Shown here: positions 1 to 4,995 of the stretch, in pieces
Position numbering within the stretch: position 1 is the first letter of the stretch
Layout of the letters: the number at the start of each line of letters is the position of its first letter
From: Chloroflexota bacterium
Lineage (GTDB): Bacteria; Chloroflexota; UBA5177; JANWHV01
Direction: 5' to 3'
DNA: 9,004 nucleotides
Assembly (NCBI GenBank): GCA_025450375.1
Contig: JANWHO010000284.1
Location: forward strand, 1-9,004
Translations under genes and position numbers: made by a program
The notes under the pieces: generated by a model
The model's database searches: none
What the model was told of the DNA's origin: nothing
What the model saw: the letters and a program-made list of their open reading frames with translations, nothing else

Positions 1-71
1 CTTTTCTGGTGGCGGGCACCCTGGCGAAAGTCGCCAAAGCTACCTCGCGCTTTATTACCGCCGCCGCTTAG
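1..71 (+). pseudogene. MFS transporter fragment ending at an in-frame TAG (TM7 region)
   Basis: Reading from base 3, this piece gives 22 residues of hydrophobic, TM-like sequence (FLVAGTLAKVAK..., ending ITAAA) and then a TAG at 69-71. The same frame continues without another stop into the TM8-TM12 sequence that follows. The short link after the stop, RSLQVSYAQVGVY, looks like the usual loop between TM7 and TM8 of MFS proteins. The simplest reading is that this is the end of TM7 of the same gene, cut by a nonsense codon. The 5' part lies outside the window. TAG ends two other genes here (the 69-residue protein and the diguanylate cyclase), so a reassigned TAG is unlikely. A sequencing error remains possible. 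Confidence 0.5.
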
Positions 72-83
72 CGCTCGCTGCAG

Positions 84-551
84 GTGTCGTACGCGCAGGT
101 AGGCGTTTATGGCGCCGTGCTCATGGCGGCATCGATGCTGCGAAGCATCGGGTGGGGCTGGCTGGGCGACCATCTTGGCTACCGACCAGTCCTGGCGATG
201 GGAACCACGGCGGGTGTCGCCTGCATGGCCCTGGCGGTGGTGGCCGATGCCACGGGGACACCCGGCATCCTCTACGGGGTATTCCTGCTCCTTGGCGTCT
301 ATAGCAGCGCCACCCAGCTTGCCTCGGTGGCGGCGGTTGTGGAGTTCGGCGCCCTTGACGAGCGGCCCACCTTCGTGTCGCTCAGCTATCTGGTGCAAAC
401 CCCGGTTGCCCTGCTGGTCCCGGTCGCCGGAGGGGTGGTCGCCGACCACGCGGGATACAGCCCGGTGTTTCTTGCCGTGGCCGCCTCGCTCGGCGTGGCG
501 GTCGCCCTGTATGTGTTCAAACTGAAGGACCCGCGAGATGGAGGAAGGTGA
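84..551 (+). CDS. Major facilitator superfamily transporter, C-terminal part (TM8-TM12)
   Basis: The 155 residues from the first possible start after the stop (GTG at 84) form five membrane segments: about residues 6-26, 38-55, 61-85, 97-120 and 124-145. Two MFS motif-A-like loops are visible, GWLGDHLGYRPVL near residues 25-37 and GGVVADHAGYSPVF near 115-128. This is the second half of a 12-helix inner-membrane secondary transporter; the substrate cannot be told. The GTG has no Shine-Dalgarno sequence before it (GCGCTCGCTGCAG), and five helices without the N-terminal bundle would not transport, so it is probably not a real start. The open frame is best seen as the 3' part of a gene that began left of the window and is interrupted by the TAG at 69-71. 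It ends in a short charged tail (KLKDPRDGGR). Confidence 0.75.
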   Translation: MSYAQVGVYGAVLMAASMLRSIGWGWLGDHLGYRPVLAMGTTAGVACMALAVVADATGTPGILYGVFLLLGVYSSATQLASVAAVVEFGALDERPTFVSLSYLVQTPVALLVPVAGGVVADHAGYSPVFLAVAASLGVAVALYVFKLKDPRDGGR

Positions 552-559
552 GAAGGAGA

Positions 560-585
560 AGCCCGGCCACTTTCGGGGCCGGGCT
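560..585. terminator. Bidirectional hairpin terminator between the MFS gene and the 69-residue gene
   Basis: A perfect 9-bp stem (AGCCCGGCC at 560-568 with GGCCGGGCT at 577-585) closes an 8-nt loop, starting 8 nt after the MFS stop codon. On the - strand it is followed by a pyrimidine-rich run (TCTCCTTCTC), which suits termination of the small leftward gene that ends at 636. On the + strand no T run follows. The two genes converge here, so one hairpin could serve both. The stem is seen directly; termination is inferred. Confidence 0.6.
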
Positions 586-599
586 CCTGACCTGGTGGC

Positions 600-619
600 G
601 CGGGCCGGCGCGGGCCGGC
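600..619. repeat. Tandem 10-bp duplication GCGGGCCGGC x2
   Basis: Two exact adjacent copies of GCGGGCCGGC lie between the shared hairpin and the end of the 69-residue gene. The copies contain GCCGGC and GGCC palindromes, so they may add to the local secondary structure. No coding role is apparent. Confidence 0.6.
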
Positions 620-635
620 AAAGAGAACCCCGTGG

Positions 636-845
636 CTAGTTTGCTGCCGCCTTCTTGAGCACGGGCATACCGGAACTCGCGGTTTCCACGACTTGCCATC
701 CATCCGGGACAGAATCGAGCACTCCATCCTTTTGGCTAAGCGAGAAGAAGTAAATCTTCTGCTGACGATTATTTCCCCGCAGGGTGACCATCCTCTCGTG
801 GAGGAAGTAGGTCTGGCCCTTCTTGTTGGTGTGCGCGAACGCCAT
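636..845 (-). CDS. Conserved-type small protein of unknown function (69 aa)
   Basis: This encodes a 69-residue soluble protein that begins MAFAHTNKKGQTYFLHE and ends MPVLKKAAAN. The frame is open further upstream, but the ATG at 845 is the clear start: GAGGAGGAG lies just before it (857-849), and the upstream translation is arginine-rich and looks non-coding. From memory, small proteins with this beginning, a 'YFF' strand in the middle and a 'G.PVLKK' end recur as hypothetical proteins in Chloroflexota and other bacteria; I know of no assigned function. It has many Lys/Arg residues, two aromatic-rich stretches (QTYFLHE, KIYFFSL) and no Cys, so it is not a Cys-type zinc ribbon. It has no signal peptide or membrane helix. 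Its own promoter and a palindrome precede it, so it may be transcribed separately from the CvpA-family gene 103 bp upstream. It ends near a shared terminator. Confidence 0.85.
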   Translation of the reverse strand: MAFAHTNKKGQTYFLHERMVTLRGNNRQQKIYFFSLSQKDGVLDSVPDGWQVVETASSGMPVLKKAAAN

Positions 846-848
846 CGT

Positions 849-857
849 CTCCTCCTC
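849..857 (-). promoter_or_regulatory. Strong Shine-Dalgarno of the 69-residue gene
   Basis: On the - strand the sequence is GAGGAGGAG-ACG-ATG. The AGGAGG core lies 5 nt from the ATG. It fixes the start of the small gene at 845 and rules out the longer open frame reaching 1001. Confidence 0.75.
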
Positions 858-864
858 TGCTACT

Positions 865-878
865 ACCGTGCTCACGGT
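865..878. promoter_or_regulatory. 14-bp palindrome ACCGTGCTCACGGT, operator-like
   Basis: A perfect inverted repeat with 6-bp arms (ACCGTG / CACGGT) and a 2-nt centre. It lies immediately downstream of the predicted -10 of the leftward promoter (885-890), so it would cover about +1 to +14, a classic place for a repressor site. In RNA it could also form a 5-bp stem with a 4-nt loop at the very 5' end of the message. Function is inferred from position only. Confidence 0.45.
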
Positions 879-879
879 G

Positions 880-905
880 CGCCCAGTGTACACCCCCTCT
901 GGGCG
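880..905. repeat. 7-bp inverted repeat flanking the -10 of the small gene's promoter
   Basis: CGCCCAG at 880-886 pairs with CTGGGCG at 899-905 around a 12-nt centre. It covers the predicted -10 box and part of the spacer. It is a second symmetrical element next to the 14-bp palindrome and could be a regulator site or a weak hairpin in read-through RNA from the CvpA gene. Confidence 0.4.
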
Positions 906-913
906 TCTGTCTA
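885..913 (-). promoter_or_regulatory. Predicted sigma-70-type promoter of the 69-residue gene
   Basis: On the - strand, TAGACA (913-908; 5 of 6 to TTGACA) is separated by 17 bp from TACACT (890-885; 4 of 6 to TATAAT). The predicted start is near 878, giving a leader of about 33 nt that carries the strong Shine-Dalgarno. It suggests the small gene is expressed apart from the CvpA-family gene. Confidence 0.45.
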
Positions 914-948
914 GACGGCGCGCCATTCTTGCATGGAATAGCCCGAAA

Positions 949-1542
949 TCAGTTCCCGATCGTCGAACAGTGCGGGGGAACCGGGGCCGTGGCCCAGTCA
1001 CTTTCGGGGAAGCAGTCTTGAATGTGTTGCATCTTATTTGGCAGCAGGGTCACGAATTCCGCCAACCAGCTCGATGTCTTGTGCGGCAATTGCGCCTGGA
1101 TCATTGGGGTGTAGATCTTGCCGATGTGAAAATAGGAGACTGCCGTGACCATAAACAGACAAATCAGCGTCCCGCTCAGCACTCCAAGCACCGCTCCCGC
1201 CAGTTTGTTCACTGTATCTCGGACCATCAGGCGGGAAATCTTCCGAGCGAGGACGGAGAAGGCAAGGAATAGCACGAAGATGATCGTGAATGCCGCCACG
1301 TACCCTCCCCAATCGCGAGCGTCCTTGGGTAACCCAACGTGCCCAAGCAGGAGGCCGAAATTGTGAAAGACCTGGCTGGCCGCCACCGTGCCCACGATGA
1401 TGCCGCCGATCGTCACGCACTGCGCCATAAAGCCAACCCAGGCACCAGTGAGCGTGTTGTAGACCACGATGACCAGGAACAGATAGTCCACCCAATTCAG
1501 CTGATGGAGCCAGGAGGAATCGATTGAGCCCAGAGCCAACAT
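949..1542 (-). CDS. CvpA-family inner-membrane protein
   Basis: This 197-residue protein has four hydrophobic segments at about 18-38, 41-58, 80-99 and 115-137, in the CvpA (colicin V production) layout. Family-like marks are the first helix starting NWVDYLF with a following 'GAWVGF', a basic stretch after helix 3 (LARKISRLMVRD), and helix 4 with NKLAGAVLGVLSG. CvpA proteins sit in the inner membrane. In proteobacteria cvpA affects colicin V export and envelope stress tolerance; in other phyla the role is unknown, so the gene symbol is left blank. The C-terminal 60 residues are hydrophilic, with Cys177 and Cys192. The ATG at 1542 is supported by GAGGAG (1555-1550) 7 nt away. The gene lies 201 bp downstream of alr, on the same strand, with its own promoter-like sequence. 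Confidence 0.8.
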   Translation of the reverse strand: MLALGSIDSSWLHQLNWVDYLFLVIVVYNTLTGAWVGFMAQCVTIGGIIVGTVAASQVFHNFGLLLGHVGLPKDARDWGGYVAAFTIIFVLFLAFSVLARKISRLMVRDTVNKLAGAVLGVLSGTLICLFMVTAVSYFHIGKIYTPMIQAQLPHKTSSWLAEFVTLLPNKMQHIQDCFPESDWATAPVPPHCSTIGN

Positions 1543-1568
1543 TTACAGTCTCCTCACCTGAGGCGCCT

Positions 1569-1582
1569 GGCGGTCGCCCGCC
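1569..1582 (-). promoter_or_regulatory. Small GNRA-type hairpin in the leader of the CvpA-family gene
   Basis: On the - strand, GGCGG-GCGA-CCGCC forms a 5-bp stem closed by a GCGA tetraloop, 27 nt before the start codon. In a G+C-rich leader such stems arise by chance. It is noted because the roughly 114-nt leader has several symmetrical elements. Confidence 0.3.
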
Positions 1583-1615
1583 TTCCCCGAAGGACACGAT
1601 GACACGCTCCCCTGG

Positions 1616-1627
1616 AGTCCTAGGACT
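1616..1627. repeat. Perfect 12-bp palindrome AGTCCTAGGACT
   Basis: An uninterrupted palindrome in the gap between alr and the CvpA-family gene, about 30-40 nt downstream of the predicted leftward transcription start. It could be a binding site for a dimeric regulator. No known consensus is recognised. Confidence 0.4.
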
Positions 1628-1662
1628 GGGCGCGCCCACCCGTTACCCCTGGGGTTGGCGCC

Positions 1663-1691
1663 AGTATACCACCTTGCCCACGAGATGCCAG
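1663..1691 (-). promoter_or_regulatory. Predicted extended -10 promoter of the CvpA-family gene
   Basis: On the - strand, CTGGCA (1691-1686; 4 of 6 to TTGACA) is followed after 17 bp by TATACT (1668-1663; 5 of 6 to TATAAT), which is preceded by TGG and so forms an extended -10 (TGnTATACT). The predicted start, near 1656, lies beside the 8-bp palindrome TGGCGCCA (1656-1663). The leader to the ATG would be about 114 nt. Confidence 0.5.
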
Positions 1692-1708
1692 GGGGCTATA
1701 AGTCCTGT

Positions 1709-1740
1709 CCGCGCCGCCAATTCTTTCCTCGCGCGGGCGG
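1709..1740 (-). terminator. Possible hairpin after alr
   Basis: Four bases after the alr stop codon, the - strand can pair CCGCCCGC (1740-1733) with GCGGCGCGG (1717-1709), giving 8 bp with one bulged base around a 15-nt loop. No U run follows (ACAGGACTTATAG), so intrinsic termination is uncertain. It could also stabilise the 3' end of the acpS-nnr-alr message. Confidence 0.3.
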
Positions 1741-1743
1741 ATC

Positions 1744-2895
1744 TTACCGATATTGGCGCGGCACGCGGAGGCTAATCCCACAGAGGATCTCATAGGAGAC
1801 GGTACCGGACCAGACGGCCAGGTCATCGGCCCAAATGGCCGCGTTTCCCTGGCTCCCCATCACGCACACGGGATCGCCTTCCCGCGCTTCGGGAACCTGA
1901 CTCAGGTCGAGACTACATTGGTCCATGCTGACTCGCCCGATGATCGGCACTCGTTGCCCACCCACGGCCAGATAGCCGGCGCCGGAGAGTGCCCGTGGCA
2001 GCCCATCGGCGTAGCCAATCGGCACCAGGCCGACTCGCGTGGGCTGGGTGAGGGTGTGGGTATGGCCGTAGCCAATACGCGCGCCCCCCGGTAACGTCTC
2101 GACCCGCACGAGCGCCGAATGAAGCTCCATCACCGGCGATAGCGGCAGCTGGGGGGCCACCGCGGGGTCGGGCCGATAGCCATAGATCAGCAAGCCGGTG
2201 CGGACCATTGCATAGTGAGCCTGGCGGGCGATGATGGTGGCGCCGCTATTGGCGGCGTGAAGGAGCGGCGGATCAATGCCGCGGCGCCGCAGATCCGCAA
2301 GCGTTTCCTCGAACCGATCAAGCTGAGCATCGGTGGCCCGTGATGGATCCTCCTCGCCCCGCGCCAGATGCGTGAAACACCCTTCGACCACGATCGAGGG
2401 TGCCGACCGCAGGGTGGCCGCGACCAGGGGAATCTGATCCGGCAGGATGCCGAACCGGCCCATCCCCGTATCAACCTTGACGTGTACCCGAACCGGACTG
2501 GCCATCTCTCGCGCCGCCGCCGCCAGCGCCTTGCATTGAGTTACCGTGCCTACCGTGAGCGTGAGGTCGCCCCGAATCGCCGCCGGGGCCTCCGCCGTCG
2601 CGGAGTGGCCGAGCACCAGAATGGGCGCCGTTATTCCCTCCATGCGCAAAGCGAGCCCTTCATCGACGCAAGCCACCCCCAGCCACCGGGCGCCCGCCTC
2701 CAGGGCGGCGCGAGCCACCGGTCCCGCCCCGTGCCCGTACCCGCCGGCTTTGATCACGGCCATCAGCATCACGTTGGGACCAATCCAGGCCCGCACGGCC
2801 CGCACATTGGCTCGCAGTCGCTCCAGGTCGACGATCGCCCTGGTCAATCGGCGGGAGGGCAAGACGTCTGTCTCGGCGTACGTTAGGACGCTCAC
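1744..2895 (-). CDS. alr: Alanine racemase
   Basis: This 383-residue, PLP-dependent fold-III enzyme interconverts L- and D-alanine in the cytoplasm and supplies D-Ala for peptidoglycan. An N-terminal TIM barrel holds Lys49 in VIKAGGYGHG (PLP Schiff base), KVDTGMGRFG at 140-149 (the carbamylated-Lys and Arg positions of the family), FTH at 172-174, ANSG at 215-218 and VRTG at 231-234. The C-terminal beta domain has the catalytic Tyr276 (RIGYG), then GYADGLPR, GRVSMDQ at 320-326 and SYEIL near 367-371. The residue after KA is Gly where Asp or Asn is usual, which is atypical. Length is normal for the family. The start is GTG at 2895, overlapping the nnr stop by 4 nt (GTGA), which indicates translational coupling. 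No better start is visible. Confidence 0.95.
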   Translation of the reverse strand: MSVLTYAETDVLPSRRLTRAIVDLERLRANVRAVRAWIGPNVMLMAVIKAGGYGHGAGPVARAALEAGARWLGVACVDEGLALRMEGITAPILVLGHSATAEAPAAIRGDLTLTVGTVTQCKALAAAAREMASPVRVHVKVDTGMGRFGILPDQIPLVAATLRSAPSIVVEGCFTHLARGEEDPSRATDAQLDRFEETLADLRRRGIDPPLLHAANSGATIIARQAHYAMVRTGLLIYGYRPDPAVAPQLPLSPVMELHSALVRVETLPGGARIGYGHTHTLTQPTRVGLVPIGYADGLPRALSGAGYLAVGGQRVPIIGRVSMDQCSLDLSQVPEAREGDPVCVMGSQGNAAIWADDLAVWSGTVSYEILCGISLRVPRQYR

Positions 2896-4409
2896 GAAGC
2901 CAGGACTACCTTGATTGCCTGGGGAATTAAGGACAGGAGATCGCCGGCCAGCATTCCGCGCTCACCATAGGTCTCGACCGCCAGGTCCGCCGCCAGCCCA
3001 TGAAGGTAGACCGCCGCGCGGGCCGCGTTGAACGGCGCACAGCCTCCGGCCAGGAAGGCGGCAATGATTCCCGACAGCACGTCCCCGGTTCCGGCCGTGG
3101 CAAGGAGCGGGTTACCGGTGGGATTAATCGTGAGTTCTCCCGTCGGGGCCGCCACGATGGTAGGGGCTCCCTTCAGCACCAACACCTGACCCCACGTTTT
3201 GGTCCAGGTGGCGGCCACCTCAAGGCGATTCCGCTCAATGTCCGCGCCGGACAAGCCGGTGAGACGGGCCATTTCACCGGTATGGGGGGTCAGGACCAGG
3301 GGAAGAGGCGCCTGTTCCCACCAATTTGGCGCCTGGGACAGCGCGAACAGGCCATCCGCGTCCACCACCGCCGCGCGGGGGCCGGACAGCGGTTCCGAGA
3401 GCAGCGATCGCACCAGGAATACCGTATCAGGCTCACGACCCAGGCCAGGGCCGATCAGCAACGCCTGGTAGCGGCCCGCGGCTTCTCGGATATGCGCCAC
3501 GGCGGTTCTTGGGGCATCGGGTACCACCAGCATGGTCGGCTCGATCAGCAAGGCCGCCATGGCGGCTCTGGAAGCCTCGCGGACTGCCAGGGTCACGTAC
3601 CCCGCCCCTGCCCGGAGCACCGCCGTGGTGCACAGCACTGGCGCCCCGGCGTAGAGGGGCGAGCCCGCCAGGGCCAACACGGCGCCCGCCGTGTATTTAT
3701 GGGTGGTCGGCGAGCGTACGGGCAGCCAGCCCGCGACATCGGACCCTTCCGGCAGGCACGCCACCACCGGCACGATCGGAGTATTAGGCAAACCTATATC
3801 CACCAGCAAGACCTCGCCCGCCAATTCTCGGGCCGGGGAAAAACGGAGGCCCCGCTTCTCGTAACCGAAGGTGAGAGTGTGGCGGGCGGGAAGCGCGTGA
3901 GGGTCGGCGGCGCCGCTATCCACGTCAACTCCGGTCGGCACGTCGAGGGCCACGATAGACGGGTGCTTGGGGGCGGATCGAACCTCGCCCAGCATGGTGG
4001 CCAGATCCGACTCAATGGGGCGAGCCTTTCCGGTTCCCAGGAGCCCGTCCACTACGATGTCGCAGCCGAGAAGCGCCGCGCGGAGACGTTCGAGGCTCGG
4101 ATCATCCGCGCTATCGAAGCGGGGAACGCCAGAGGGATCCACTGGCGACGGTTGGGCTCGCCGGTAGGTGACAATCTGGACCGCCGCGCCCGCCTTCGCG
4201 AGCAGCCCGGCTACTACCAGGGCATCGCCGCCATTATTTCCGGGGCCCGCCAGCACCAGGTACCGGCGCTCCTTCCCTTTCGGCTGGTGCAGCAGCCAGT
4301 CGGCGGCGCCCCGGCCCGCCAGTTGCATGAGAGCGGCGGGAGTAAGCCCACGCCGGCCGGCCTCCTCCTCGGCGGCTCGCATCTCGGCCGCGCTGACCAA
4401 CGCCCGCAT
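2892..4409 (-). CDS. nnr: Bifunctional NAD(P)HX epimerase / ADP-dependent NAD(P)HX dehydratase
   Basis: This 505-residue protein repairs hydrated NADH and NADPH. The N-terminal epimerase domain (YjeF_N-like, about 1-215) interconverts R and S hydrates; the C-terminal dehydratase domain (about 225-505, ribokinase-like fold) dehydrates the S form using ADP. Visible in order: LAGPGNNGGDALVVA at 53-67, DGLLGTGKARPI at 121-132, ALDVPTGVDVDSG at 154-166; then HKYTAGAVL at 237-245, IGPGLGR at 319-325, VVDADGL at 348-354, LTPHTGEM at 373-380, LKGAPTI at 412-418 and ATAGTGDVLSG at 437-447 with the catalytic Asp443. Both domains look complete. The ATG at 4409 shares one base with the acpS stop (TGATG) and has a GGGAG-like ribosome site inside acpS. 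Pairing with acpS and alr is seen in several phyla. Confidence 0.95.
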   Translation of the reverse strand: MRALVSAAEMRAAEEEAGRRGLTPAALMQLAGRGAADWLLHQPKGKERRYLVLAGPGNNGGDALVVAGLLAKAGAAVQIVTYRRAQPSPVDPSGVPRFDSADDPSLERLRAALLGCDIVVDGLLGTGKARPIESDLATMLGEVRSAPKHPSIVALDVPTGVDVDSGAADPHALPARHTLTFGYEKRGLRFSPARELAGEVLLVDIGLPNTPIVPVVACLPEGSDVAGWLPVRSPTTHKYTAGAVLALAGSPLYAGAPVLCTTAVLRAGAGYVTLAVREASRAAMAALLIEPTMLVVPDAPRTAVAHIREAAGRYQALLIGPGLGREPDTVFLVRSLLSEPLSGPRAAVVDADGLFALSQAPNWWEQAPLPLVLTPHTGEMARLTGLSGADIERNRLEVAATWTKTWGQVLVLKGAPTIVAAPTGELTINPTGNPLLATAGTGDVLSGIIAAFLAGGCAPFNAARAAVYLHGLAADLAVETYGERGMLAGDLLSLIPQAIKVVLAS

Positions 4410-4813
4410 CAGGCACTCTCCCGCGGCTGGCCCAAGCCCAGGGCCACCGCCAGGGCCAGATCACCAGTGTGGGTGATGCTGACCGAGATCGGACCGAGCC
4501 CCAGTCTAGAAGCAACCTCCGCCGCGCGTCCGTACAGACAGACGGTTGGCTTCCCACGCCGATCGGGGAGGATTTCCATCTCCCGCCAATGCACGTAGCG
4601 AACCCCCGTGCCAAGTACTTTGCTGATCGCCTCCTTGGCGGCGAAACGCCCGGCCAGGCGCTGGGGTTTTCTTCCGCAGTACCGCTGTTCGGCGGGCGTG
4701 TAGACACGGTCGAGGAAACGCTGGCCCCAGCGATCTACCGCCCTGGCGATCCGGGAGATCTCGGCGGCGTCGATCCCAGTGTGGGGAATCCCCGTGGGCG
4801 GGTGGCCGGCCAT
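4409..4813 (-). CDS. acpS: Holo-[acyl-carrier-protein] synthase
   Basis: This protein transfers 4'-phosphopantetheine from CoA to the conserved serine of acyl carrier protein, activating fatty acid synthesis. From the ATG at 4813 it is 134 residues, near the usual length for AcpS. GIDAAEISRI carries the first Mg-binding Asp (residue 15), followed by YTPAEQRYC. FAAKEAISK contains the second Mg ligand Glu (residue 61) and the CoA-binding Lys. ILPDRRGKP and the C-terminal ISVSITHTGDLALAVA are the remaining family motifs. The frame is open 42 codons further upstream, but that part does not resemble AcpS. The ribosome site before 4813 is poor, so a start a little upstream cannot be excluded. It is the first gene of the coupled acpS-nnr-alr set. 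Confidence 0.93.
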   Translation of the reverse strand: MAGHPPTGIPHTGIDAAEISRIARAVDRWGQRFLDRVYTPAEQRYCGRKPQRLAGRFAAKEAISKVLGTGVRYVHWREMEILPDRRGKPTVCLYGRAAEVASRLGLGPISVSITHTGDLALAVALGLGQPRESA

Positions 4814-4895
4814 GATTTCGGGAAGAATGGTAAACCTTGCCTTTGCTAGTCGGAAGGTCGCGTGGGTCGAATCCCCGCTCGCGGCTCGCACAGGC

Positions 4896-4924
4896 ATGGT
4901 AGCAGCCCTCGCGAGACTGGCCAA
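4896..4924 (-). promoter_or_regulatory. Candidate promoter of the acpS-nnr-alr operon
   Basis: On the - strand, TTGGCC (4924-4919) and TACCAT (4901-4896) are 17 bp apart, each 4 of 6 to the sigma-70 consensus. They lie in the 182-bp gap between the regulator gene and acpS. The predicted leader is about 75 nt. The rest of this gap shows no other clear element. Confidence 0.35.
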
Positions 4925-4995
4925 CGCGGTTCCCCACACTTCCGATCATTGAGGGTGGCCCAGCCGCGGCCTCGTTCCATCGCGGATGCCGCTCC

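Noticed and set aside
846..1001. N-terminal extension of the 69-residue protein, overlapping the CvpA-family gene
   Set aside because: The extension is Arg-rich and covers the promoter and palindrome. The strong Shine-Dalgarno sequence supports the ATG at 845.
1034..1639. A 201-codon - strand frame overlapping the CvpA-family gene
   Set aside because: It is in another frame of the same strand, lacks membrane segments and a ribosome site, and is a shadow of the real gene.
3000..4598. A 532-codon open frame on the + strand, antisense to nnr and acpS
   Set aside because: It is very rich in Arg, Gly and His and shows no domain, while the opposite strand encodes two well-recognised enzymes with intact motifs. 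Long antisense frames are common in G+C-rich DNA.
4850..4930. tRNA-like sequence around TCGAATCC
   Set aside because: The flanking bases do not form a 5-bp T-stem on either strand, and no anticodon arm or acceptor stem can be matched.
4814..4939. N-terminal extension of AcpS to position 4939
   Set aside because: The extra 42 residues do not resemble AcpS, and the predicted promoter lies inside this stretch. The ATG at 4813 gives a normal-sized protein.
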